The notes under the pieces: generated by a model
Databases searched by the model: none
What the model was told of the DNA's origin: nothing
What the model saw: the letters and a program-made list of their open reading frames with translations, nothing else
Part shown: positions 43,587 through 52,213 of the stretch, one piece after another
Layout of the letters: every line of letters starts with the position of its first letter
Numbering within the stretch: the first letter of the stretch is position 1
Made by a program: the position numbers and the translations under genes
Assembly (NCBI RefSeq): GCF_000255115.2
Contig: NC_018068.1
Coordinates: 558,001 to 622,000 of the forward strand
DNA from: Desulfosporosinus acidiphilus SJ4
GTDB lineage: Bacteria; Bacillota; Desulfitobacteriia; Desulfitobacteriales; Desulfitobacteriaceae
Length of the DNA: 64,000 nt
Direction: 5' to 3'

Positions 43587-44620
43587 GCTTCATCATTAGG
43601 TCTAACCGGAGGTTTCGGTTCATGATCTTCAATCATCGTTCTGTAAGCTGCTAGGGTTTTTTCTGCCACTTTCGACCAGGTAAAATGTTTGTGGATATGC
43701 TGCATGAGCGGGAGCGGCGAAGCAGCAAAGGATTGTTCAAGTGCCCTGCGCAGGCCGGAATTATCAAGCGGACGCACATAAAGGGCCATGTCTTGGAAGT
43801 ATTCTTTAGGACTTCCTTGATCTGTCGAGATAACGACGGAACCACAGGCCCCGGCCTCTAAGCTCGATAACCCCGGGGTTTCGAACCAGCTTGGCAAGGC
43901 GTGGACTTTAGCCGCCGCATAAGCCGAGGCGAGAAGGGAGCCTTGCAGAGTTCCAAGATGGTGTACGGTGGAAAAAGCGGTGACTTGTTGATAGTACTGA
44001 GGATCATTGACAGGTCCCAGCAGGATAAGCGGAAGATGGAGATCCTGACAAACTTCAGCCAGCCAATGCTGATTTTTTCTGGGAGCAATTCGCGCAGCAC
44101 AGAGAACAAATTCTTCGGGCAGATTGGGGAACTGTTCCCGAAATCGAGCAGGAGTTGCTCCTATGAATGAATCTGGAAAGCCATTGGGAACGACTCGATA
44201 AGAGGCTGTTTTGGAAAAATCCCGGCGCAGGACATCCATTTCCAGTTGGCTGTTAGGGAGCAGAAGATCTGCGTCCGCTGCCAGACGCCCCCGCATGGGC
44301 TGCATGTGATTCCATGCCGCCAGGGCATTGGGGCTGGCTCCTTCTCGCTTTAAATAGGCATTAGGTGACCAATAAATAGGGGAAATGACAATCTTTTTCT
44401 TTTGTTTTTGAGCATTGTAAAAGTACATATAACTTTCCTTGATGCGGGTGATGTTGAAAATATGAACAAGGTCATAGGATTCTAATTCAAGATTGGGATC
44501 TGTAGAAATATGAACTTCTACCCCCAGAGCTTTAAGCCCTTGTCCGGTGGATACAATCTGAACGGAATCTCCGGCAGGGTTTTTCAGGAAATCCGGGCGG
44601 ACTTGAAAAAGGACTCGCAA
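43583..44620 (-). CDS. GT4-type glycosyltransferase
   Basis: 345 residues from a TTG with AGGAGGAG 6-7 bases upstream. GT-B fold: N-terminal lobe DLVHIFNI and DADLLLPNSQLEMD; C-terminal lobe with VVPNGFPDSF, VLCAARIAPRKNQHWL and ALPSWFETPGLSSLEAGACG, the sugar-nucleotide E-x7-E motif of GT4. It follows the CgeB-like gene by 17 bases and is probably the last gene of an operon beginning near 47545. Confidence 0.9.
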   Translation of the reverse strand: MRVLFQVRPDFLKNPAGDSVQIVSTGQGLKALGVEVHISTDPNLELESYDLVHIFNITRIKESYMYFYNAQKQKKKIVISPIYWSPNAYLKREGASPNALAAWNHMQPMRGRLAADADLLLPNSQLEMDVLRRDFSKTASYRVVPNGFPDSFIGATPARFREQFPNLPEEFVLCAARIAPRKNQHWLAEVCQDLHLPLILLGPVNDPQYYQQVTAFSTVHHLGTLQGSLLASAYAAAKVHALPSWFETPGLSSLEAGACGSVVISTDQGSPKEYFQDMALYVRPLDNSGLRRALEQSFAASPLPLMQHIHKHFTWSKVAEKTLAAYRTMIEDHEPKPPVRPNDEA

Positions 44621-44637
44621 AAAAAACTCCTCCTAAG

Positions 44638-45588
44638 TTATCCCTTCTCGAGCAGCGCACGTATTGACTCAATGCGGTGACGATAGGTGTGATTTTGGTA
44701 GACTTCTTCTTGACCTTGACGAGCAATTTTTTCTCGAAGATCGTCTCGCTGTAAATAAAACTGAATAAGTTCTAAAGTTTCATCCGGATGGCGACTCCAG
44801 ACTAAGTGGACGTGGTTTTTGAAAAGTCCTTCAATGGCCGGAGTCCAATGCGTTAGAAAAAAGGCACGACATCCCAGGGCTTCGAAGGTGCGCATGCTCA
44901 TCATGGTGGGAGAATTAATCACTGAATGCAGGCCCAAAACAATTTTGGCCGAGGAATAAGCTGAGGGTAAACGGGTGTAAGGCAGATACCCTTGATAGAC
45001 ATTTTGAGGCAAGGTGTAACGGTCGGTATTGGCCACCCACTGCTCATTGCCAAAAACTTTTAAATTCAATTTACTTGCTAATAAGGGTGTTAGGATGGTT
45101 TCAATACCGACTTTTCGGTGTGGGTAGGATGTATAATAATTGGCTGCCAAAAGTAAATCACTTTCGTATTCAGGTAAGGGCGGCACGGGGCGGTGAAAAG
45201 AGGGATTACAGGCAAAATGGAAATAGGAGGCTCGGATTTTTTCCCGTTGATAAAGAGGCAGACATTCTTGAGCCGGGGTGAGAACGAGGCTGGCTCCCCG
45301 GGCTAAAGGGCGGGACATGCGGCGCCAGTCCGGCGGATCATCGATCGCCCAATAGATTAAGGGCAGGGAATGGCGGCGCAGCAAAGGGAAGAGTTTTCTG
45401 GCCACGGTGGAGATAGATACACCTTCCGCGAAAGCATAGTTGGGTTTCCAGAGATTTAACAGCTCCTCCAAAAGGGTTTCCCAGTTTGGCAGGTGCACGG
45501 GCAGGGAACGGATCTCATCTTCTGAGGAAAACCCTGAGGTCAATCCATAGTTTAAGAGGGGAGAATCGTTTAAAAGCAAGAGTTTCAT
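44638..45588 (-). CDS. CgeB-like glycosyltransferase
   Basis: 316 residues from the ATG at 45588. This ATG overlaps the stop of the DUF1858 frame as TGATG; an upstream in-frame ATG at 45603 lacks a good ribosome-binding site. The N-terminal half has WAIDDPPDWRRM and the C-terminal half HSVINSPTMMSMRTFEALGCRAFFLTHWTPAIEGLF, matching the CgeB/DUF3880 family. CgeB is a sporulation protein of Bacillus subtilis involved in the spore's outermost glycosylated layer, which supports a spore-surface role here. Confidence 0.85.
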   Translation of the reverse strand: MKLLLLNDSPLLNYGLTSGFSSEDEIRSLPVHLPNWETLLEELLNLWKPNYAFAEGVSISTVARKLFPLLRRHSLPLIYWAIDDPPDWRRMSRPLARGASLVLTPAQECLPLYQREKIRASYFHFACNPSFHRPVPPLPEYESDLLLAANYYTSYPHRKVGIETILTPLLASKLNLKVFGNEQWVANTDRYTLPQNVYQGYLPYTRLPSAYSSAKIVLGLHSVINSPTMMSMRTFEALGCRAFFLTHWTPAIEGLFKNHVHLVWSRHPDETLELIQFYLQRDDLREKIARQGQEEVYQNHTYRHRIESIRALLEKG

Positions 45589-45818
45589 CAATCGTGTCTC
45601 CATTGATGATGCCCATGTTCAATGACAACCTCCAGAGATTTTAGCAGAGATGCAGTATTGAGATGGTATCGTTGAGCAGCCTGCTCAACGCTCATATTGA
45701 GTATGCTTTTGGCTCCTCAGCCGGAGACCGAAATACCGAATTTGCGAAAAACAGTAAGTGTTTGAGGATACAAAGACAGGATTTCGGAAATATTTGTCTT
45801 TAAATTTAAGTTATCCAT
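45588..45818 (-). CDS. DUF1858 protein with in-frame TGA (selenoprotein candidate or pseudogene)
   Basis: A 76-codon frame from the ATG at 45818, with AAGGAGG 12 bases ahead inside the end of the upstream gene. The sequence matches DUF1858 on both sides of one TGA (codon 34, 45717-45719): ISEILSLYPQTLTVFRKFGI before, and MSVEQAAQRYHLNTASLLKS after. The family has GxxCxGC at this place; here the first Cys is Val and the second is the TGA. The frame ends at 45588-45590, overlapping the CgeB-like ATG. An 8-bp hairpin follows the TGA. Reading TGA as selenocysteine would give one complete protein; a Cys-to-stop mutation is the alternative. Confidence 0.6.
45670..45690 (-). promoter_or_regulatory. 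SECIS-like stem-loop downstream of in-frame TGA
   Basis: On the minus strand CGTTGAGC and GCTCAACG pair perfectly around AGGCT, starting 26 bases after the TGA. The apex GC-AGGCT-GC is similar to GC-AGGUCU-GC in the Escherichia coli fdhF SECIS. The loop G pair is about 36 bases past the TGA, near the far limit of usual bacterial spacing. Confidence 0.4.
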
Positions 45819-47545
45819 TTGTTCCAGAAACCTCCTTTTGATCGGTCGGATCGTTTCTCATCTTGGAGCTGACTTACTTGTTGACCCAAAGTTTCCAGAG
45901 AAGAGTCGCTTTCTTCTTGTTTGACGAGCATGGTTTGGAGAACTTGAGATATGGTTTGAGTTTCCTTTTCCAGATTAGCCATAGCTTCTATGAATGGTTC
46001 AAGTTCTTCCAGGGGAATCTCAGGTGAGGATTGCTCTGCAGGTATTGGGGGTATGGGATTTTCCGCTTGTTTGGCCCGGAGAGTATTTTCGGCGAAAGCA
46101 TCCAGGATTTGATCAAACTTAGACATCATAGTTTGAAGAACGAGATTTAGATTAGAACTTTCTTGTTCCAGGTTGGCTACTGTGGCTATTAAACGATCGA
46201 GTTCTGAGTTGTCCTTCAAGGGAGGAGCAGAGGGCGACTCTTCTGTCGCTGGTTCGAGGGCTGAAGGAATTGAGGATTCCTCTGATCCAACGGAAGGTAT
46301 GTCTTCTGGGCTGGCATTTAATATTTCTAGAGTGATCTCGGGTTCCTCCGTTTCCTTAACTATAGGCAGTGAAGAAACGACTTGGTCCTGTCTTGTCAGA
46401 CTTTGAAGGGGATAGGGATTTGAGGATAAAGAAATCGTTTCGGGATGAAAAGCCGGTACAGGAGGAGGAACCACTGCCGGATTAACCGGCGTTATATAGG
46501 TTGTGTCCTGATCGGGACTGAGCCTTTGGCACAGATTAAGGCCTAATTCATGGCAATAAGCAGGAGTACGGGGTATTGCTTGGTCTTCAAGCCAGTAGGT
46601 TTGCTGGACATTCCGTTGGCCGTTGTGTATCCATTTAAGAGGCTGTTGTGAAAAACTGTTTGTGAGGACAGATTTCCAACCGGTACCATCGTTTAACAGC
46701 AGCGTTTCATTTCCGGTATGGGCCAGAAGCCAAAGAACTCCGTTGATTTCGATGGCCCCCAAGTTTCTCCAGGGAGGAGAGAAGGTTTTAATGGGTGCAG
46801 GTGAGGGCTGCCAATTGCCTGTTAATTCCAGGGCATTAGTCTGTTGGGCCCAGCGAATCTCATAATGGCCGTTAGGAGCCTTTGCGACCCAAAAGAGATG
46901 CTGGACATTATCAGTGGTCATAAGTGATGTCATATCAACGACTTCACCGGGTATTTTCAGTGTTTCTGTGGGAGATCCCCAGATATGAAATGTTCCGTTA
47001 AAACGATTTGTAAAAAGAAGAGAATGCCTTCCTTGAAAAGTCATGGTTAATAAATGGAGGTTTCCTTGCTGATCAAGGTTTACGTGATAAAGAGGTTCAC
47101 GGGGATGAACAACTTCTCCCATATGGACACTGTTCCAGGTGGAACCGTTCCAAAAACGATGTTCAATACGCCAAAGATCGCGAATTGCTTGATGGGAATA
47201 AGCATAGAAAATATGTACCATTTTTCCCTGAGGGAAAATCAGGAACCGGCGGTATTTTGTCGTACGAACATCTAATTTAGCGATAAGCGTTGTTTGAGGA
47301 TTGGAAAATCCGGAAATTAGGGTATAGCACAGTTCTCCGTTCGTTTTGAGAACAACAAGGTGAACCGTTTTAATATCTGTCATGATCCCTTCAGCTAAAA
47401 GCAGGGGCTCTTGGATGCGGTAATAGGGCTCTGAACTTTCCGGTTTGAAAAGGGCACATCCCTGAGGAGTAATATGCAGATACATAGATTCATTCTCATA
47501 GGTCAGGAGATGAGGGATGTATTTGGATTTGCTCAGTTGAGCCAA
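45806..47545 (-). CDS. Beta-rich protein with Pro-rich linker and coiled coil
   Basis: 579 residues. The TTG at 47545 has AAGGAA 9 bases upstream; an in-frame GTG at 47554 touches it. Residues 1-350 contain repeated strand patterns (for example LYHVNLDQQGNLHLLTM and VQHLFWVAKAPNGHYEIRWA), like a beta-propeller. A Pro/Glu/Ser-rich linker (about 375-450) is followed by two coiled-coil heptad stretches (LIATVANLEQESSNLNLVLQ, FIEAMANLEKETQTISQVLQ). No family recognised. Its last codons contain the start of the DUF1858 frame. Probably a spore-surface structural protein. Confidence 0.7.
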   Translation of the reverse strand: MAQLSKSKYIPHLLTYENESMYLHITPQGCALFKPESSEPYYRIQEPLLLAEGIMTDIKTVHLVVLKTNGELCYTLISGFSNPQTTLIAKLDVRTTKYRRFLIFPQGKMVHIFYAYSHQAIRDLWRIEHRFWNGSTWNSVHMGEVVHPREPLYHVNLDQQGNLHLLTMTFQGRHSLLFTNRFNGTFHIWGSPTETLKIPGEVVDMTSLMTTDNVQHLFWVAKAPNGHYEIRWAQQTNALELTGNWQPSPAPIKTFSPPWRNLGAIEINGVLWLLAHTGNETLLLNDGTGWKSVLTNSFSQQPLKWIHNGQRNVQQTYWLEDQAIPRTPAYCHELGLNLCQRLSPDQDTTYITPVNPAVVPPPVPAFHPETISLSSNPYPLQSLTRQDQVVSSLPIVKETEEPEITLEILNASPEDIPSVGSEESSIPSALEPATEESPSAPPLKDNSELDRLIATVANLEQESSNLNLVLQTMMSKFDQILDAFAENTLRAKQAENPIPPIPAEQSSPEIPLEELEPFIEAMANLEKETQTISQVLQTMLVKQEESDSSLETLGQQVSQLQDEKRSDRSKGGFWNKWIT

Positions 47546-47576
47546 TGTTATCACTTCCTTGGTTGTTGAATATGTA

Positions 47577-47606
47577 AGAAAAGGCCGTTGAGACGGCCCT
47601 TTTCTT
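47577..47606 (-). terminator. Terminator between beta-propeller and coiled-coil genes
   Basis: GGGCCGT and ACGGCC pair around CTCA on the minus strand and run into TTTTCTT. The sequence works in both directions. Confidence 0.7.
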
Positions 47607-47648
47607 ACTAGAAGGGCATATTATTTCATAAGATGAGATTTAAGAGGA

Positions 47649-49199
47649 TTAGCAATTATCCAATTGCGGCGGGAAGAAATCACTGGGGAAAGGTGTGAGT
47701 GTAGTGTCAAAGAAGTTAAGGCAAGGATTTTCCGGAATAACGGGGAATTCCTCACAAACCGGAGGTTCTGGGCAGAAGCCAAAGGCCGGGACGAGGAGCT
47801 GAACTACACCTGTTACCTTGGTTATGACAAAACTTCCGATAGCCAGTTGGATTGAAGCTGTTGTAAACAAGGGGCTCGTTAAGACTTCTGTTCTCGTTTC
47901 GACCCGCAAATTGAAATCGAATTCCGGTCGTGTCGGAGGGAAATACATAACAATGTCCTTGTTGATATCCGGGAGGTTTCCTGTGAGTGTAAAGAGAGCT
48001 CCTGTTGAATCCCGCAGAGTTAAGGTGTAAGGAATTTGAATCGTAAATTGAACTCTGGAGAAATTGGGGCGGGATGGGATAGGAGTTATTACAATGCTGC
48101 TAGGAACAATAACACCGTTGGCGAATGTCATGCTGACGAAGGTAAAGGGAGGTACGCCTGTTGGTAACGTGACAGTAAAGGCCGGGAAACATTCCCTTTG
48201 CATGCAGCTGGCATAAACTTTTTCGACGATGATGCAGACCGATTCAGTGATTTCTTCAAGTTGATAGGGATCGAGCAGGTCAATGGGTTCACTTGGTGAT
48301 AGTGCTGACCCCACTCTTCCTACGGTAACTCCGCGAGGAGGGAACGATGTGGGGAGCGCTGCTGCTATTGTATTCGTTGTGGTGTTAATAATGCTGATAG
48401 AACTGTCCCCTTCATTGGCTACCCAAACTTGAGTTCCGTCTCCGGTAACACCCAAACCCAGAGGATTAACACCAACAGGGACCGTGGTAACGACGTTAAG
48501 GCCGGCAGTTGAGATGACACTTACACTGTTTGAACCGAAGTTGGTAACATACATGAAAATCGGGTTTACAGGGTTGGCTGCGATTTTCTGGGGATTTAAG
48601 CCGACAGGGATGGTGCTGATTAAGGTGTTGTTCGAGGTGTTGATGACGCTGACCGTATTATCGCCGCTGTTGACAACAAAGAGTTTGGAATTATCTAAGC
48701 TGAGTGCTAAACCGTTCGGTGATGTTCCAACGGGGATTGTAGCTATTACGGTGTTCGTAATAGGGTTAATTACGGAAACTGAATTGCTTCCAGAATTGCT
48801 GACATAGACTCGGCTGCCGTCACGGGCAATGGCCACATCCACAGGGTTTGTACCAACGGTAATAGTCGCTACTACTGTATCCGTAGGAATACTGATGACG
48901 GAAACAGTTCCGGCTGCGGAGTTTGTCACATAAGCTGTGGTGCTGGTTGGGTCAATGGCCACGGCAGTAGGTGCAAGCCCTACGGGAATAGTTGCCAGAA
49001 CACGATTCGTCGATGTGCATAAGATTGAGACAGTGTTGCTCCCTTGGTTAGGGACTAAAACTCTGGTACCATCCGGCGTGCGCAGTGGGAAAGCCGGTGC
49101 AATGCCCACAGGGATGGTAGCGACGAGCACATCGCTGTATACGTTATATATGGCGACTGCGTTGTCGAGAGTCACCCAAGCATGGGTTTCAAATAGCAT
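47649..49199 (-). CDS. YVTN-type beta-propeller protein with unique C-terminal domain
   Basis: 516 residues. Residues 10-310 hold about seven repeats of the YVTN/YncE type (VSVINTSNNTLISTIPVGLNPQ, VYVSNSGSNSVSVINPITNT), forming one seven-bladed propeller. Residues 325-516 are a separate Pro- and aromatic-rich domain with several Cys. No signal peptide is seen. Start ATG preceded by a GGGGGGG tract. Such propellers are common in surface-layer and spore-coat structural proteins. It has its own terminator. Confidence 0.85.
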   Translation of the reverse strand: MLFETHAWVTLDNAVAIYNVYSDVLVATIPVGIAPAFPLRTPDGTRVLVPNQGSNTVSILCTSTNRVLATIPVGLAPTAVAIDPTSTTAYVTNSAAGTVSVISIPTDTVVATITVGTNPVDVAIARDGSRVYVSNSGSNSVSVINPITNTVIATIPVGTSPNGLALSLDNSKLFVVNSGDNTVSVINTSNNTLISTIPVGLNPQKIAANPVNPIFMYVTNFGSNSVSVISTAGLNVVTTVPVGVNPLGLGVTGDGTQVWVANEGDSSISIINTTTNTIAAALPTSFPPRGVTVGRVGSALSPSEPIDLLDPYQLEEITESVCIIVEKVYASCMQRECFPAFTVTLPTGVPPFTFVSMTFANGVIVPSSIVITPIPSRPNFSRVQFTIQIPYTLTLRDSTGALFTLTGNLPDINKDIVMYFPPTRPEFDFNLRVETRTEVLTSPLFTTASIQLAIGSFVITKVTGVVQLLVPAFGFCPEPPVCEEFPVIPENPCLNFFDTTLTPFPSDFFPPQLDNC

Positions 49200-49282
49200 G
49201 TGTGTATTCCCCCCCTTTTTTGAATCGAGAAATAGTTAGACTGAGACTTTCAACGTATTGTATTCTATCGCCCTGTAGGGTG

Positions 49283-50293
49283 TTACACACTTTCTTGATT
49301 TCGATTGCTCCTGATTAAAATTTGCTGCAGGATTCTGCCGCTTCGCTCTGTCCAGTCATTGGCTTGAGCATAAGCCATACGCTCCGCCTTGCTGGGATCT
49401 GTTTCTGCCACTAAATGACGCAAGCGGAGAGAGAAGCGATGAGGATCACTTTCTAAGTTGATTTTTGGAACGGCGAGCAATTCCTGAAGTGGTGTAGCTA
49501 GCACTTGGATGCCGGAGGCATAATATTCAAAAAGCTTGATGGGGTTGCACCCCTTTGTCATCTCAGTTTGCAGAAAGGGAATTAGACCCACATCGAAGTG
49601 ATGGAGATAAGCGGGAAGATCAAAATATGATTTCAACCCCAAATAGAAAACATTTTTATAGTTGTTTAAGGGAAATTGATGAAGTTGAAAGAAGGCACCG
49701 ATAAATACAAAGTTAAATTCAGGATTCTCTTTGATCACTAATTTTAATAACTCCCAGTCAACCCAGGGGGCTATTGCTCCACTGTAGCCAATAATTGGTT
49801 TCCCTTGCGGGAGGTCAATGGGACGCAGAGATGGCTGCGGCGAAAAATGGATATAATCGACACCGTTGGGTACAAGATAAACTCGCGGATGTCTTGAAAT
49901 AAAATATTCATAGATGCTTCGGCTGCTGCAGAAGATAAGATCTGCGTTTTGAATAATTGAAGGATAGTACGGCGCCCAGCTGGCAAACTCGTCTTTAGGT
50001 TCATCAACTGCATCATATATAATCAGATCTGGATCATAGCGGGAAATAGAATTTATATGTGAGGGAACCGTTAACCATAGAAGGCGGGGACGGGGATGAG
50101 AAATATTCGTGGCGGAAATCCCTTGGCAGAGATGCAGGTAAGGCGATAGACTCCTAATTCTGGGCTGAGAGAAGTTCCCTAAGTCTTCATAAAGAACAGT
50201 ATTGCCAGACATCGAAAACTGAGCAAGAAGCTGCTGCGGGCGTTGAAACATCCAATTCCAAGGGATTGAGGGAGGATAAATAAAGGTTGGCAT
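49283..50293 (-). CDS. GT4/GT1-type glycosyltransferase
   Basis: 336 residues, start preceded by GAGGAGGTAA. N-terminal motif PPSIPWNWMFQRPQQLLAQF, then IIYDAVDEPKDEFASW, NADLIFCSSRSIYEYF and YLVPNGVDYIHFSP. The C-terminal lobe has VGLIPFLQTEMTKGCNPIKLFEYYASG. This is the pattern of UDP-galactopyranose-transferase-like GT-B enzymes often found in surface polysaccharide loci. CATATCCTA at 50340-50348 (minus) resembles a sporulation -10. Confidence 0.88.
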   Translation of the reverse strand: MPTFIYPPSIPWNWMFQRPQQLLAQFSMSGNTVLYEDLGNFSQPRIRSLSPYLHLCQGISATNISHPRPRLLWLTVPSHINSISRYDPDLIIYDAVDEPKDEFASWAPYYPSIIQNADLIFCSSRSIYEYFISRHPRVYLVPNGVDYIHFSPQPSLRPIDLPQGKPIIGYSGAIAPWVDWELLKLVIKENPEFNFVFIGAFFQLHQFPLNNYKNVFYLGLKSYFDLPAYLHHFDVGLIPFLQTEMTKGCNPIKLFEYYASGIQVLATPLQELLAVPKINLESDPHRFSLRLRHLVAETDPSKAERMAYAQANDWTERSGRILQQILIRSNRNQESV

Positions 50294-50339
50294 TAGTTAC
50301 CTCCTCGAGCTCTGTCTAATAAAATGTTGCTTTAATAAT

Positions 50340-50348
50340 TAGGATATG
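50340..50348 (-). promoter_or_regulatory. Candidate sporulation -10 element
   Basis: CATATCCTA on the minus strand fits CATANNNTA, about 50 bases ahead of the GT4 gene. No AC is present at 16-17 bases upstream, so only the -10 is supported. Confidence 0.35.
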
Positions 50349-50434
50349 CTCGTGATTCCTAATTGGGAATCGGAAGCTTGTATCGTATTTAAGTGAAGAC
50401 AAAGGGCAGGAACGAAAACTTTTAGAAAAGAATT

Positions 50435-50482
50435 AGGGGCTGATGCTCTGCAAACTAAATTGTTTACAGAGCATCAGCCCCT
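50435..50482 (-). terminator. Long-stem terminator
   Basis: AGGGGCTGATGCTCTG pairs perfectly with CAGAGCATCAGCCCCT across a 16-base loop. It ends the CheX transcript on the minus strand, where TAATTCTTTTC follows. Confidence 0.75.
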
Positions 50483-50542
50483 GCTGTTTAATCAAAAGTA
50501 CAACATTTAATTGTAGCTTTCCTCCGGAATAAGAGTAATTAA

Positions 50543-51013
50543 CTATTTGCTTTCAATCAAACCTACATAGATATCAATCGGGATACCATCGACGTCAAAT
50601 TGAACTGCGATTGTTTGAGGTACCGGCAAGGTAGCTTGTCCATTGTGACCGATAAGCAGGACCGGAGGTGAGATATCAAGGCCATTGATTCCTACCTTGC
50701 TAAACTGGGTACAAGTATTGGCACATACCATGTTTCCCATTTCGGAGATTGCGCTTTGTGCCAGAGAATCAAAGTCTGTTACAGGCATACCCATCATCAT
50801 TTTTGAGGCAAACTGCTTGGCTGAGTCCAAGCTCATGCCGATTAAAACAGCACCCTTCAGGGCTCCTACTAAAGAGATATTTACAAGTACCCCATCATAA
50901 TCTAAGGTCGAGCCAATTAAGGAGAGACCCCGGCGTTCAACAGACTGAAAACCAATCTGAGGAAGTACTTCAGTAAATGAGAGGATTAGTGGATTGATAA
51001 GATTTATATCCAT
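50543..51013 (-). CDS. cheX: CheX-like chemotaxis phosphatase-family protein
   Basis: 156 residues, start preceded by AAAGGAG. The family core SAISEMGNMVCANTCTQF carries the E-x2-N motif (E-M-G-N) that CheC/CheX use to remove phosphate from CheY. It overlaps the CheY-CheX fusion gene by 10 bases, so the two are coupled. No other chemotaxis or flagellar gene is in the window. It may dephosphorylate the fused receiver. Confidence 0.88.
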   Translation of the reverse strand: MDINLINPLILSFTEVLPQIGFQSVERRGLSLIGSTLDYDGVLVNISLVGALKGAVLIGMSLDSAKQFASKMMMGMPVTDFDSLAQSAISEMGNMVCANTCTQFSKVGINGLDISPPVLLIGHNGQATLPVPQTIAVQFDVDGIPIDIYVGLIESK

Positions 51014-51867
51014 GATGCCGCTCCTTTTTTAAAGCCAATTCCCAATAAGATTGGACCAAACGACGTTTGGGCAAGAGATGATTGCATTTTCAAATTTGGG
51101 CTGGCGATTTCAGAACTACTGTTAAAAAACACACTAGGAGGAGATACACGTAAACCAAAGGTTTTGTCCTTTTTATTCAGCATCGAGCAAGCCACCCCGG
51201 CAATGATATTGGCAAGTTCGGCTACCATTGCTATCACTTCTTCTCGATTTTTGCTGGGTCGATGCAAAAGAGCTTCGACAATTTGTTCGGCAGTTTCAAG
51301 TGATAAATCCAAAATCATGGATCCGGAATATCGTCCAATGATACCGATAACAGTTGTAATTCCTTTTGAGACATAATTGACATCAAATGTTTCCATTGGC
51401 TCAAAGGATACGGGTGTCTTAGCCATACGCGTGATATTTTGCGATATAGCTTCGTTAAACGTCTCTGGGGCCAATTCAATAAGTTGTTCATACAAAGTAT
51501 CCGGTGACAGTATGTTCTTAATGACATTTAAAAGGTATTCACCATCGACGGGCTTTTGAACATATCCGGCGATACCTATCCGTTTAGCTTCCGCCTCCGT
51601 TTCTTCATCTTTCATTGAACTTACAAGTATTATTTTAGCCGAGGGATCATTCATCAGAAGGGATCTGCTGCATTCAAAACCATCAGTTCCAGGCATAACA
51701 ATGTCCATGGTAACAATATCAGGTTTGCAATCGTTATATGTTTCAATTAAAGAGTCGAAGGAGTCGGCCTCTCCGACAACTTCACATCCTCCAAGCTGCA
51801 GAGTTTCGGCTATAAGTGTTCGAGAAAAAAACGAGTCATCGACGATCATAACTTTTGTAGCACTCAT
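51004..51867 (-). CDS. CheY-CheX fusion response regulator
   Basis: 287 residues from the ATG at 51867, preceded by GAGAGGAAAG; a GTG six bases earlier overlaps the spacing. The receiver domain (1-120) has VMIVDDSFFSRT, phospho-acceptor in DIVTMDIVMPGTDG, LVSSM and YVQKPVDG. The second half (about 135-287) is a CheX/CheC-type domain with MVAELANIIAGVACSML, where E and N of the phosphatase motif are both present. It may act on its own receiver or on another protein. CATAGAATA (51918-51926, minus) precedes it, but so does a sigmaA-like TATAAT. Confidence 0.9.
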   Translation of the reverse strand: MSATKVMIVDDSFFSRTLIAETLQLGGCEVVGEADSFDSLIETYNDCKPDIVTMDIVMPGTDGFECSRSLLMNDPSAKIILVSSMKDEETEAEAKRIGIAGYVQKPVDGEYLLNVIKNILSPDTLYEQLIELAPETFNEAISQNITRMAKTPVSFEPMETFDVNYVSKGITTVIGIIGRYSGSMILDLSLETAEQIVEALLHRPSKNREEVIAMVAELANIIAGVACSMLNKKDKTFGLRVSPPSVFFNSSSEIASPNLKMQSSLAQTSFGPILLGIGFKKGAASWI

Positions 51868-51917
51868 ACACACTTTCCTCTCAAAATGTTTTTACTATTT
51901 CAACGAAATAACTACCT

Positions 51918-51926
51918 TATTCTATG
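51918..51926 (-). promoter_or_regulatory. Candidate promoter element for CheY-CheX pair
   Basis: CATAGAATA fits CATANNNTA. A TATAAT-like sigmaA -10 lies about 20 bases further upstream, so the sigma factor is uncertain. Confidence 0.3.
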
Positions 51927-52184
51927 ACACTTTACAAGACATATTATAGCATATCTCTTTTAAATTAAGCGGAATAATTTATTAAATAGTGATTAATTTG
52001 TATTTAAAAATAACAGTTCTTAGTAAATAATGGCAAAAATTAGATAATATAACAAAAAGTTAAACCGTTTTTTATACATACTTATAAAATAACAATTTAT
52101 TTCTGTGCTACTAAATGTTTTGAAATAATTATGTAATTTTATGTTAGATTTAAATAAAACTTCTACACTCATTAATGCTTGTCG
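51927..52184. other. AT-rich divergent promoter region
   Basis: No gene. It separates the chemotaxis-like pair from the rightward glycosyltransferase. Confidence 0.4.
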
Positions 52185-52193
52185 CATAGAATG
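52185..52193 (+). promoter_or_regulatory. Near-consensus sigmaK -10 ahead of GT4 gene
   Basis: CATAGAATG (one mismatch to CATANNNTA) with AC 16 bases upstream. The expected start point falls just ahead of the ribosome-binding site. Confidence 0.35.
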
Positions 52194-52213
52194 AAAGTGT
52201 GGAGGTAATCTGA

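Noticed and set aside
50435-50482. Inverted repeat as insertion-sequence ends
   Set aside because: Arms are only 16 bases apart and no transposase is present; it is a terminator.
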